A stretch of DNA of 64,000 nt from Balneolales bacterium ANBcel1 (GTDB taxonomy: Bacteria > Bacteroidota > Rhodothermia > Balneolales > Natronogracilivirgulaceae): positions 310,001 through 374,000 of the forward strand of contig JARULB010000001.1 of NCBI GenBank assembly GCA_029688905.1, written 5' to 3'. A model generated the notes under the pieces. It saw only the letters and a list, made by a program, of their open reading frames with translations, was not told the DNA's origin and did no database searches. The position numbers and the translations under genes were made by a program. Below, piece by piece: positions 15,985 to 24,655 of the stretch. Numbering within the stretch: the stretch's first letter is position 1; each line of letters opens with the position of its first letter.

Positions 15985-17280
15985 TCAACGGGCGGTTTTC
16001 ACGAACTGCCCGTTGTTGTATATGGCCAGGGCGCGGCCGGTCAGGGTTTCGCCAAGATAGGGAGTGTTGGATGACCGGGATCGGATTTCATCCCTGCTGC
16101 AAATCCATTCATGCATTGTGGAAAACAGGGTGAGGTTGGCCTCTGTGCCCGCTTCGAGTTTGGGAACCGGCAGGTTAAGTATGTTTCTGGGGTTGACCGC
16201 AAGCTTTTCGACGGCCTGCCCAAGCGTCAACACACCGGGACCAACAAGACGCTTGCAGATGATACTCCATGCGGTCTCGAGTCCGATGATCCCGTTCGGG
16301 GCGTAAATAAACTCGACCTCTTTCTCATCGACCGAATGGGGAGCGTGATCGGTGCAGATGGCATCGATGGTGCCGTCGGCCAGCCCCTCGATCATCGCCT
16401 GCACATCATCGGCGGTACGCAGCGGCGGATGCATCTTCCAGTTGGTGTCGAACCCCCGGCGCTCAATCTCCTCGTCCGTCAGGTCGAAATGATGCGGGCA
16501 CACCTCGGTAGTCACCCGAATCCCCTTCTTCCTGGCCTCCCTGACCAGCTCCACCCCCTTCCGGGTGCTAATGTGGGCCACATGCACATGACCGCCTGTC
16601 AGCTCCGCCAGCATGATATCGCGGGCGATCATCACCTCTTCGGCGATGGACGGCGAACCGGCCAGCCCCAGGCGTGTGGAAACCCGCCCCTCGTGCATGT
16701 GTCCGGGACGGGATAGCGGGAGATCCTCCTCATGATTGATCACCGGCATGCCCAGCATTGCCGAATACTCCAGGGCGGTACGCATCAGGCGGCTGTCCTG
16801 GACGGGGTCCCCGTCGTCGCTGAACGCCACTGCCCCACCCTGTTTCATGTCGGCCATTTCGGCCAGGGATTTGCCGGCCCGTTCTTTGGTGACGGTACCA
16901 ATCGGATAGACATCCACCGGAAGTCCCGCCGCCTGTTTTTTGACGTACGAGACCACATCGCGCGTATGGATGGGCGGATTGGTGTTCGGCATGCACGCCA
17001 CTGCCGTAAAACCGCCGGCTGCAGCGGCCTCGCATCCGGTGACGATGGTCTCTTTGTGCTCGAAGCCCGGCTCGCGGAGGTGGACATGCATATCCATCCA
17101 CCCCGGGGAAACGTACGCGCCGTCGGCGTCATAGACCTCCCCGGCGGACTCCCTCGCAAGGCCGGTCCCGATTTCAGCTATCATACCGTTCGAAATACGC
17201 ATATCGACACGCGTACCGCCGTCATTCCGGCCGTCGACCGGATGCACATTCGTGATCAGCAACTCCTTTTTATTACTCAT
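15985..17280 (-). CDS. pyrC: Dihydroorotase
   Basis: A 431-residue amidohydrolase that cyclises carbamoyl-aspartate to dihydroorotate, step three of pyrimidine synthesis. The metal-binding motif DMHVHLREPG is present, with later ligands in VINHEEDLPL and HVHVAHISTRKG, the catalytic Asp in CTDHAPHS, and the substrate-binding APNGIIGLETAW. This is the class I (multifunctional-like) type of about 430 residues rather than the shorter E. coli type. The start at 17280 gives MSNKKELLITNVHPVDG, a standard N-terminus. It is transcribed divergently from xseA, with 85 bases between the starts. Confidence 0.95.
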   Translation of the reverse strand: MSNKKELLITNVHPVDGRNDGGTRVDMRISNGMIAEIGTGLARESAGEVYDADGAYVSPGWMDMHVHLREPGFEHKETIVTGCEAAAAGGFTAVACMPNTNPPIHTRDVVSYVKKQAAGLPVDVYPIGTVTKERAGKSLAEMADMKQGGAVAFSDDGDPVQDSRLMRTALEYSAMLGMPVINHEEDLPLSRPGHMHEGRVSTRLGLAGSPSIAEEVMIARDIMLAELTGGHVHVAHISTRKGVELVREARKKGIRVTTEVCPHHFDLTDEEIERRGFDTNWKMHPPLRTADDVQAMIEGLADGTIDAICTDHAPHSVDEKEVEFIYAPNGIIGLETAWSIICKRLVGPGVLTLGQAVEKLAVNPRNILNLPVPKLEAGTEANLTLFSTMHEWICSRDEIRSRSSNTPYLGETLTGRALAIYNNGQFVKTAR

Positions 17281-17365
17281 GCCGTCTTTTTATTATTAGG
17301 GTTCGAAGCCAAATATAAGCCATTCAACAGAAAATACACATCAGCCGCAGCAGGAATCCCGAATC

Positions 17366-18715
17366 ATGTCCATACTCGCAGATCGACCGCCGCCGGTCTT
17401 AACTGTAACGGCACTCACCGAAGAGATCAAATTTGTCCTGGAAGATCATTTCAGCACGGTTGAAGTGCGCGGCGAGATCAGCAGTCCGCAGGCCAGCCGC
17501 AACGGCCATCTCTATTTTACACTGAAGGATGCCGGTGCCCAGCTCTCCTGTGTGATGTGGCGGTCGCAGCGGGAGATGCTGGATCAAGAGCCGCAGCACG
17601 GCGATGAAGTGGTGGTAAGCGGACCGGTACAGGTTTATCCGCCGCACGGCCGTTACCAGCTGATTGTTCGCTCAGTACGCCCCGCCGGAGCCGGAGCGCT
17701 TCAACAGGCCTTTGAACGGCTGAAGCGCAAACTGGAGGCGGAAGGCCTGTTCGACCCCGCACGAAAAAAGGAACTGCCGCGGTTCCCCCGGATCATAGGT
17801 ATCATCACATCGGCCACCGGCGCGGCCTTCCAGGATATGCGCGACACGCTGGAAAAACGGTATCCGATGTGCGAGGTATGGCTCTACCACGCGTCGGTGC
17901 AGGGCGGCCAGGCGGTGCCGGAAATCGTGCAGGGCATCCGGTGGTTCTCGGAACGGCAAGAGGCGGACCTGCTGATCGTCGGCCGGGGCGGCGGCTCGCT
18001 CGAAGACCTCTGGGCCTTTAACGAGGAACCGGTGGCGCGTGCCATCGCCGATTGCCCCATTCCGGTGGTCAGCGCAGTGGGGCACGAAACCGACTTCAGC
18101 ATATCGGACTTTGTGGCGGATGCGCGGGCGGCGACCCCCACCCAGGCGATTGTCATGGCTGTGCCGGACATAAACGACCTGCGGATGTATACCGATGACA
18201 CCCGGATGCAGCTGGAGCGCATTGTTCGTCAGCGTATCGACAGGCACAAGGACGCAGTCTCCCGGTTTCTGGATAATTACGCTCTGCACGGTGTTCGCCG
18301 GCGCATCGAAAGCCGCAAGGAGCAACTGGCCCGGCAGCAGGAAGAGCTGGGACGCGGACTCAGGCGGCGGCTCGAACGACACCGGGATTTACTGGCCTGG
18401 CGACACGAGCAGCTGAGACCCGGACTTCTCAACCGCCTCGGCCGGTCGCGTGACGAAATCCGCAGAATGCAGGAGAACATGGCCCACGCCGTTCGGCAAA
18501 CCCTGCTGCAAAAGCAATCGGCCTGGAGCGGTATGGCCCACCGATTGGCCGCGTCCGATCCCAACGCGCCGCTCAAGAAAGGGTACACGCGCATCTATCA
18601 GAACGGGCAGTGGATGCGGCGGTCCGACCGGTTCCGCTCCGGCGGCGATTTCGAAATTCAATGGTCCGACGGCCGCACCGAAATCAGGCGTTCTGAAAGC
18701 GGACCACGGTCATAG
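17366..18715 (+). CDS. xseA: Exodeoxyribonuclease VII large subunit
   Basis: A 449-residue protein with the OB-fold N-terminus (VRGEISSPQASRNGHLYFTLKD), the catalytic domain with FPRIIGIITSATGAAFQDM and LLIVGRGGGSLEDLWAFNEE, then AVGHETDFSISDFVAD, and a long C-terminal coiled coil full of Arg/Glu/Gln. The final segment LKKGYTRIY is a family signature. ExoVII degrades single-stranded DNA from both ends into oligonucleotides. The small subunit gene xseB, which usually follows, is not visible in the next 53 bases before the convergent gene, so it must be elsewhere. Confidence 0.95.
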   Translation: MSILADRPPPVLTVTALTEEIKFVLEDHFSTVEVRGEISSPQASRNGHLYFTLKDAGAQLSCVMWRSQREMLDQEPQHGDEVVVSGPVQVYPPHGRYQLIVRSVRPAGAGALQQAFERLKRKLEAEGLFDPARKKELPRFPRIIGIITSATGAAFQDMRDTLEKRYPMCEVWLYHASVQGGQAVPEIVQGIRWFSERQEADLLIVGRGGGSLEDLWAFNEEPVARAIADCPIPVVSAVGHETDFSISDFVADARAATPTQAIVMAVPDINDLRMYTDDTRMQLERIVRQRIDRHKDAVSRFLDNYALHGVRRRIESRKEQLARQQEELGRGLRRRLERHRDLLAWRHEQLRPGLLNRLGRSRDEIRRMQENMAHAVRQTLLQKQSAWSGMAHRLAASDPNAPLKKGYTRIYQNGQWMRRSDRFRSGGDFEIQWSDGRTEIRRSESGPRS

Positions 18716-18768
18716 CAGATACGACATGACGCCGACGCCGATAAATACGGTTGCTCCGGCACACCCGC

Positions 18769-20043
18769 TCAGTTCAGAATAACCATCTTGACGGTTTCAA
18801 TCCGCGACTGTGTCGCCTTGCTGATGATGAACTTGTGGCTTCCGATCACAATCTCCTCATTGACCTTGGGGATGCGTCCCACCTCGTTGATGATATACCC
18901 GGCGATGGTCTCGTAGTTCTGTTTCTTCACCGGCCAGGCCACAGACGGGTACTTCTCGGAAAGCAGCGCAAGCGGCACATCCCCATTCATGATGAATGTA
19001 TTGGATGACACCCGTTTTATCAGCGTATCCTCCATATCGTACTCGTCCTGAATATCACCCACCACCTCTTCAAGCAGGTCCTCGGTGGTGATGAGGCCGG
19101 CCGTGCCTCCATATTCGTCAATTACAATGGCCAGGGAGATATTGAGTTTTTGAAACTCGGAAAGCAGGTCCTTGGATTTCTGGCTGGAAGGGATGTGCTT
19201 CACCGGGCGGATAATATCGCTGAGCTGCTTCGGGTTCTTGAAAAGGTCGTACGCGAATACCACACCGATCACATTATCGATGCTTTCGTCATATACCGGC
19301 AGTTTGGAAAAGCCGGATGAAACGAATTTCTGCAGGACCTCCTGGAGTTCGGCATTCTTCTCGCAAGCCACGATTTCGGTGCGCGGTATCATGGACTCCC
19401 GGACCCGCTTATTGGAAAGCTGCAGGACATTGGTCAGGAGTTCCGAATCGTCCCGGTCGATATCCGACTCATCGCTGTCGCCAAGTTCCCGCAGCAGCAT
19501 CTCAATATCCTGGCGGCGATACACCTGTTCCGATGTTTCGGATTGCGGGATGGCCAGGGCGATCAGCTTGCCGGCAACTCCGTTTGCAAAATAGATGAAC
19601 GGAAGGAATACGGCGTGGAGTACACGGTGAAATATCGCCAGATTAAAGATGAGTGCTTCGGAATTGATCCGGAAGATCACTTTCGGCACGATCTCGCCGA
19701 AAAACATGATCACTATGGAGGCGATGACTGTTTGGATGAACAGCACCGCAAAGTCCGAGGGGAACGTGTCGAACAGTGCGACATAGGCGGCGGAAACCGG
19801 CTGGACGAGAAATATTGCCATCAGCGTGGCGTAGATCACGTTGACAATATTATTGCCGATGAGGGTGGTGGAAAGGAAAGCCTCCCGATCTCTCAGGAAA
19901 AAAGCCATTACCCGGGAGCGAAGAGACGTTTTTCGTGCCCTGATCTCCAGTTTCAGCCGGTTGGCGGAAACATAGCCGATCTCCGAGCCTGCAAAAAATG
20001 CGCTCAGCAGGATAACCAGGGCAATCAGAAGCCACTCGTTCAT
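18769..20043 (-). CDS. CNNM/CorC-type transporter with CBS domains (hemolysin family)
   Basis: A 424-residue integral membrane protein. Residues 1-200 form a DUF21/CNNM domain: LSAFFAGSEIGYVSANRLKLE, TTLIGNNIVNVIYATL and a third and fourth helix around VASIVIMFFGEIVPKVIF. Then two CBS domains (MIPRTEIVACEKNAELQEVL and PVKHIPSSQKSKDLLSEF) and a C-terminal CorC-HlyC domain (DVPLALLSEKYPSVAW). Such proteins move Mg2+ or other divalent cations and sense nucleotide through CBS. It is convergent with xseA. The name hemolysin is historical and does not imply toxicity. Confidence 0.92.
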   Translation of the reverse strand: MNEWLLIALVILLSAFFAGSEIGYVSANRLKLEIRARKTSLRSRVMAFFLRDREAFLSTTLIGNNIVNVIYATLMAIFLVQPVSAAYVALFDTFPSDFAVLFIQTVIASIVIMFFGEIVPKVIFRINSEALIFNLAIFHRVLHAVFLPFIYFANGVAGKLIALAIPQSETSEQVYRRQDIEMLLRELGDSDESDIDRDDSELLTNVLQLSNKRVRESMIPRTEIVACEKNAELQEVLQKFVSSGFSKLPVYDESIDNVIGVVFAYDLFKNPKQLSDIIRPVKHIPSSQKSKDLLSEFQKLNISLAIVIDEYGGTAGLITTEDLLEEVVGDIQDEYDMEDTLIKRVSSNTFIMNGDVPLALLSEKYPSVAWPVKKQNYETIAGYIINEVGRIPKVNEEIVIGSHKFIISKATQSRIETVKMVILN

Positions 20044-20149
20044 AAAGCAGCCTCCGGTTCAGGTGGCGGTTCCTGTTCCTGCGAAGATGAAGGTGTATCC
20101 AAGGCGAATTTTACCGTTTGTTTGCAGAGATGCAGCAAAAGATACAATT

Positions 20150-20935
20150 TTATTTATTATTAAACCCGGGTTTTCGCTTCTCCAGGAAGGCGGAAGTGCC
20201 CTCCCTGAAGTCGTCCGTCCCGCACAACAAGCCGAACAGCCGCGCCTCTTCCTGGAACCCCTGCGCCCGATTGGGATAAGCGGCATGCACCGACTCTATC
20301 GCTTTTTTGATGGCGATTGGAGCCTTTTTTGTGATCTGCTGAAGCCAGAGCCGCGACGCCGCAACGGTGCGCCCGTTTTCAACGATGCGATTGACCAGGC
20401 CGAAGTCCAGCGCGGTTTGCGCGTCGATCGGCCGGCCGTCCAGGATCATCTCCAGTGCCCGGCCCTTGCCGATCAGCCTCGGCAGGCGCTGTGTGCCCCC
20501 GTAACCGGGTATAAGTCCCAGGCCGAGCTCGGGCAGGCCGAACTGCGCCCCGCGTGAGGCAACCCTGAGATGGCAGGCCAGGGCAAGCTCACATCCACCC
20601 CCAAGCGCATACCCCTCAATGGCGGCGATGACCGGCTTGCCGGTAGATTCGATGATGGAAAAGACAACCTGCCCTTTTCTTGAAGCCCGTTCACCGCTCT
20701 TCACTTTCAGCTTCTGCAGTTCGGCAATGTCGGCGCCGGCTGCAAACGCCTTCTCCCCGCTTCCGGTCACCACAATGCCCGTAACCTCCGGATCTTCTTC
20801 AAGTTGCCCGAAAAGCTCCTGAAGCTCATCCAGCATCCGGTTGCCGAGCACGTTGAGTTTGTCCGGACGGTTGATGGTCACCGTCGCGATTCCTTCCTCA
20901 TATGCCACTTTCAGCGTTTCATGCCGATCGTTCAT
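20150..20935 (-). CDS. Enoyl-CoA hydratase/isomerase family protein
   Basis: A 261-residue crotonase-fold protein. The CoA and oxyanion segments are GSGEKAFAAGADIAELQ and AIEGYALGGGCELALACHLRVAS, followed by GLPELGLGLIPGYGGTQRLPRLIGKG, which places one catalytic Glu in LPEL. Most such proteins hydrate enoyl-CoA in beta-oxidation or related acyl-CoA routes. The ATG at 20935 gives the usual length; an upstream extension of 25 residues has no similarity. It follows nothing obvious as an operon, and its exact substrate cannot be told. Confidence 0.9.
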   Translation of the reverse strand: MNDRHETLKVAYEEGIATVTINRPDKLNVLGNRMLDELQELFGQLEEDPEVTGIVVTGSGEKAFAAGADIAELQKLKVKSGERASRKGQVVFSIIESTGKPVIAAIEGYALGGGCELALACHLRVASRGAQFGLPELGLGLIPGYGGTQRLPRLIGKGRALEMILDGRPIDAQTALDFGLVNRIVENGRTVAASRLWLQQITKKAPIAIKKAIESVHAAYPNRAQGFQEEARLFGLLCGTDDFREGTSAFLEKRKPGFNNK

Positions 20936-21058
20936 GCGCACCTGATAATTTTTGTTATGGCATATAGTATAAGCCGGAGCAGCCATTTGGTCAACATCTA
21001 TCGACAGCATGCCTGATTACGCGATCAATGGCTGAATATTACCCGCGGTGAAAAAAAA

Positions 21059-21087
21059 TTTGACACGGAGCTATATACTATTATATT
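21059..21087 (+). promoter_or_regulatory. Promoter of the blaI-like gene
   Basis: TTGACA (21059-21064), a 17-base spacer, then TATATT (21082-21087) match the housekeeping sigma-70 consensus closely, about 70 bases ahead of the repressor's start codon. Such a consensus-like promoter is unusual for the Bacteroidota and fits a strong promoter kept off by a repressor. Confidence 0.7.
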
Positions 21088-21103
21088 AGTACTATGATGA
21101 TAG
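21076..21103 (+). promoter_or_regulatory. Putative BlaI-type operator overlapping the -10
   Basis: TACTA-TTATAT-TAGTA (21076-21091) is a perfect inverted repeat that covers the -10 element, and CTAT-GATG-ATAG (21092-21103) is a second dyad next to it. The TACTA-N6-TAGTA layout is like sites described for MecI/BlaI repressors. It sits where binding would block RNA polymerase, which suggests autoregulation by the gene downstream. Confidence 0.65.
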
Positions 21104-21158
21104 AACATCAGAAAAACTGCCACCTAACCAGCATCCGATTAACCTGTCGAGCAATATC

Positions 21159-21539
21159 ATGAAACGATCCCTGACACCGCTTGGTGAAACCGAAATGGAA
21201 GTTCTGCAACACGTATGGGACCTGGGGGAAGCCACCGGCAACGATGTCCGGAAACGGATACATCAGACCCGTGACCTGGCCTACACCACCATCATAACCG
21301 TACTCAAAAACCTGGTTCAAAAGGGGTATCTGAAGTACCGCAAAGAGGGTGTTACCCATGTTTACAGTGCAGCGCGAGAGCCGGAGTCGGTTCGCTACAA
21401 TCTGGTGAATCATCTTGTGGAAAAAGTATTCAGAGGCTCCAGAGCCGATCTTATCCAGACTCTGGTGGAAAAGGAAAAACTGACTGCGGAACAGCTTAAG
21501 GAAATCCGAAGAATGATCGACCAGCTGGACGAGCAGTAA
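21159..21539 (+). CDS. BlaI/MecI/CopY family transcriptional repressor
   Basis: A 126-residue winged-helix repressor: LTPLGETEMEVLQHVWDLGEATGNDVRKRI, then the recognition part TTIITVLKNLVQKGYLKY and the wing KEGVTHVYSAA. The C-terminal helices (residues about 80-126) dimerise. In the family the repressor is cleaved when an M56 membrane peptidase senses a signal. The next gene encodes exactly such a peptidase, though frameshifted here. Its own promoter carries a matching dyad operator. The regulated function is unknown; no beta-lactamase is nearby. Confidence 0.93.
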   Translation: MKRSLTPLGETEMEVLQHVWDLGEATGNDVRKRIHQTRDLAYTTIITVLKNLVQKGYLKYRKEGVTHVYSAAREPESVRYNLVNHLVEKVFRGSRADLIQTLVEKEKLTAEQLKEIRRMIDQLDEQ

Positions 21540-21724
21540 CAGTCGCGCTTCAATGGAAACGCGATGAACCGGTTGGGCCGGCTTGCCTGCCGAATCCCGG
21601 GCGATAGCAGCCATGCGTCAACGGCTTGCTATCTGCTGTACCCTCAACTCATTACACACTGCCGGGCGCGGACTGTCATTTCCCGGCGACAACCCGCCGC
21701 AAGGCCACATCAAACGCAATTGTC

Positions 21725-22875
21725 ATGGAGACATCGCAACTGATCCCTTTCATCACCTCGTTCCTGGAATCGGCCGGAACCGCCAGCATCAGCTATCTGT
21801 GGATACCGGCTGCCGTATGGCTGATAGCCGTGCTGACCGTCCTCGGACTGCTTCGCCTGGCCGCGAACATGGACGCCCTGTACCACTATCATATCCGGAC
21901 GGCGCTCATCCTCAGCCTTCCGGCCCCGTCCCCCTGAGCCTGTCCAACCGTACGCTACTCGACTCGATGCGCTTCAAGCCGCGCCTGATACTTGGTGGCC
22001 GAACCCCGGTACCCTGCACTTTCGGCACATTTCGTCCGGTCATAATCATCCCGGAGAAGCTGAGGGAGTCACCGCAAAAACTGAATATGGCCGTGCGCCA
22101 TGAGCTGATTCACATCCGACGGGGGGATTCCCTGCTGAACATGCTGATGATGCTCACCATCACGCTTTTCTGGTTCATCCCGCTGCTGCATCTGCTGTTC
22201 TCGCGGGTAAAAATGTACCGTGAGCTATCCTGTGACCGGGATGTGCTCAGTGAAAACGGATTTTCCAGAAAAGAATACGCCGAGCTGTTGTTTGAGATGG
22301 CCATGCATACCGGCCGTCACCATTCATCATTGCTGGGTATGTCCATTGAACCATCCATCCTAAAGAAGAGGATTGAGAATATGAATACAAAAGAACAACA
22401 CCAGCGATCATTCAGGAAGAGTCTTGGCTTTTTGTTTGTCACCCTTTTAGCCATCACGGTGGTTATTTCGTGCTCGGATATACAGAGCAGCGGACAAGGC
22501 GCGGAGCCGGCCTCTTCGGTTTCGTCATCCGCTGAGGGTGCTGCCACCTCAACCGCCGCCCTGGATGAGGAAACTGTGTACACCGAAGTGGAGATCATGC
22601 CGGAAATGGAGGGCGGAATCATCTCATTGTACGAGTACCTGACCTATCCTGATGATGCGCGCGCCGCCGGTATCGAAGGGCAGGTTGTGGTGCAGTTTGT
22701 CGTCGATGAAGAGGGCCGGGTCACACAACCGCAGGTTGTGCGAAGCGCGGGCGGTGGCCTGGACGAAGCGGCGCTTGATGCCATTGAGCAGGTCGCCTTC
22801 ACACCCGGAAGAAAAGACGGAACTCCCGTGAAAGTGGAAATTGCGATGCCGATCTCCTTCCGGCTGAGTCAATAG
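21725..22875 (+). pseudogene. M56 (BlaR1-like) membrane metallopeptidase with TonB C-terminal domain, frameshifted
   Basis: The ATG at 21725 opens METSQLIPFITSF, two membrane helices and the segment YHYHIRTALILSLPA, then stops at 21935-21937. From about 21935 the -1 frame continues the family sequence: LSLSNRTLLDSMRFKPR, the zinc motif HELIH in VRHELIHIRRGD, YRELSCDRDVL, another helix (LGFLFVTLLAITVVISC), a Ser/Ala-rich linker, and a C-terminal TonB-like domain (YPDDARAAGIEGQVVVQFVVDEEG...AFTPGRKDGTPV). One extra C in the CCCCC run at 21930-21934 would join the frames. It may be a real mutation, a sequencing error, or a programmed slip. It partners the BlaI-type gene upstream. Confidence 0.8.
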
Positions 22876-23028
22876 GAGAAGTATGCGCCGCCGTGGGGCC
22901 CCGGATCCGGATTCATTTGACCTCACCGGGTTCGGGGCGGCCACTGCCGGCCGGCAGCTGTTCATGAAGCGGACGCAGGCCGTATCTGACAAGCAGGTTG
23001 ATGCTTCCAGCCTGCGCGCTGGTTGTCG

Positions 23029-23853
23029 TCAACTGTTCATGTAGCGGTCGTATCGGGAAAGCATGGCCGCGTCTTCCTCCAGCTGACGGATGTAGGCCGA
23101 GGTATCTTCCAGCTCCGCCATCATTTCATCAAGCTGGCTGCCGAAATCGTCGGGATGGTAGATCGTCATTGTCTTTTCATAGACGTACCGCACCGCGTCT
23201 TCGATGGTCTCCTGCCGGGTCGTGCAGATATCTACCCGTTCCTCGGCGGACTTCAGCTTCTCGAGGCGTTTTTTAAGAATCTCCAGGCGCCGTGTCCGTA
23301 CCTCCCTGAGCTGGCCCGAGTATTCGGCTTTCAGCTCCAGCTCAAGTGAGCGGATCTCAAGAATGAGCGCGCCGGTGGAGGATTGCCGCAGAAGCTCGCT
23401 GAACCGCTCATGGAAAACAAGTTGCCGCAGGTACTCCGACATCAGCGATTCGATTCGCGAGACCAGCGGTTCCGCCAGCAGGCGGGCCGAGCCCGGCATC
23501 GACCGGAAGTTGGCATCGATTTTGTCGCACAGGCGCTTGAGGATCAGAAACTTTTTCTGGCTGTGCACCTGGAGTTCGTCGAACATGCGTTTCTCTGTGC
23601 CGGCACCGTCCTGATCCCTGGCGTCGAGGCGTTCGATGATGTACCTGCGAAACCATGGCTGATGCGGTACCGTCCCGAGATAGAGCAATTCCACTCCAAT
23701 GCCGATGGTCAGTACCAGGGTCGGCATCCAGGGGGTTCCGGACACCATCAGGGCACCCAGGCTCACCAGCAGCAGATACCCCAGGTTAAGCGGATGAAGA
23801 AACGCTTCTCTGGCCAGGTTCAAGGAGTGATATTCGGGACGATGGTCAGGCAT
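23029..23853 (-). CDS. Membrane coiled-coil protein of unknown function, overlapping pspA
   Basis: A 274-residue protein I do not recognise. Residues 24-39 and 44-60 are two hydrophobic helices forming a hairpin; the rest is cytoplasmic or periplasmic and strongly helical, with charged heptad-like stretches at about 85-125 and 165-215 (RRLEILKKRLEKLKSAEE) and a third at the end. Its start codon lies inside the last eight bases of pspA, so the two are translationally coupled. This suggests it acts with PspA in membrane stress, perhaps as a membrane docking partner. It does not look like PspB or PspC. Confidence 0.7.
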   Translation of the reverse strand: MPDHRPEYHSLNLAREAFLHPLNLGYLLLVSLGALMVSGTPWMPTLVLTIGIGVELLYLGTVPHQPWFRRYIIERLDARDQDGAGTEKRMFDELQVHSQKKFLILKRLCDKIDANFRSMPGSARLLAEPLVSRIESLMSEYLRQLVFHERFSELLRQSSTGALILEIRSLELELKAEYSGQLREVRTRRLEILKKRLEKLKSAEERVDICTTRQETIEDAVRYVYEKTMTIYHPDDFGSQLDEMMAELEDTSAYIRQLEEDAAMLSRYDRYMNS

Positions 23854-24616
23854 GGTCGTTGTTATTCACATGTGTTTTGGTGTGGGAGAGAATTCCCGGT
23901 TCCGATTTGTTAATGAACACCTCTCCCTGTTTCTTGCCGGCTTCAAGCGAACGCGGGGTTTCCATCTGTTTTTTGAACTGCCGGACGATCTCACCGGCCT
24001 TCAGCCTTTCGGCATCGTACTCCAACTCGATGGATTCGCTGTCGACGCTGTCGAGCGCCATCTCCATGCGGGCTTCGTTCCTGGCGGTCTCTTCGCGTAT
24101 CCGGGCGATCATCTCGTCGTGGGTCGCATCCACTCCGCTCACTTCAAACTGCTCGAGCGTATCCGCCACACGGGCCTGCCAGGCCGAGCGTTCGCTCTCT
24201 CTCATGGCCTCTTTCGCCTCGCGGATTTTGCGGTCCTTCTCGGTCATGAATGTCTTCTTGACCTGCAGGGCCTTGTCGTACGCTTTCCGGGCGTTTTCGA
24301 GTTGATTTCTGGAAGCGGTGAGCGCATCCCGGCCCCGCTGAAGCTGCAGGGCGTAGTTTTCGGCGATATCGTCCCGTTCGGCTTTGATGGCCGTTTTAAT
24401 GCGCAGGGAAAGCTCGCTGACCTGATCCTCATAGCGCTGCACTTCTTTTTGCAGCAGCATCACGTTGGCTTTCACCGTGGCGATGTTCTCGTTCATCCGG
24501 GGAACCTGGTCGTTCAGTTCCCGGATGTTCATCTCAAGGATCCGCTTGGGATCCTCAATGGCGCTTACTGCTCCGCCAAATATCGATCTGATGGCACGTA
24601 CAAATCTTCTCCACAT
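23846..24616 (-). CDS. pspA: PspA/IM30 family membrane-stress protein
   Basis: A 256-residue, almost wholly helical protein. The amphipathic N-terminal helix MWRRFVRAIRSIFGGAVSAIEDPKRIL is followed by the long hairpin coiled coil of the PspA/Vipp1/ESCRT-III fold, with the conserved Pro after the first helix. Members polymerise on stressed membranes and keep them from leaking. The C-terminal tail from about 215 is less conserved and hydrophilic. It is first in a two-gene unit with the overlapping membrane coiled-coil gene; no PspF or PspBC genes are nearby. Confidence 0.9.
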   Translation of the reverse strand: MWRRFVRAIRSIFGGAVSAIEDPKRILEMNIRELNDQVPRMNENIATVKANVMLLQKEVQRYEDQVSELSLRIKTAIKAERDDIAENYALQLQRGRDALTASRNQLENARKAYDKALQVKKTFMTEKDRKIREAKEAMRESERSAWQARVADTLEQFEVSGVDATHDEMIARIREETARNEARMEMALDSVDSESIELEYDAERLKAGEIVRQFKKQMETPRSLEAGKKQGEVFINKSEPGILSHTKTHVNNNDHA

Positions 24617-24655
24617 AACTGCTCCGGTTTACGGTTCCAGGTGAACCGGACCGGG

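Noticed and set aside
15986-16015. CAACGGGC/GCCCGTTG stem at the end of pyrC as a terminator
   Set aside because: The stem lies in the last codons of pyrC and has no T-run after it on either strand.
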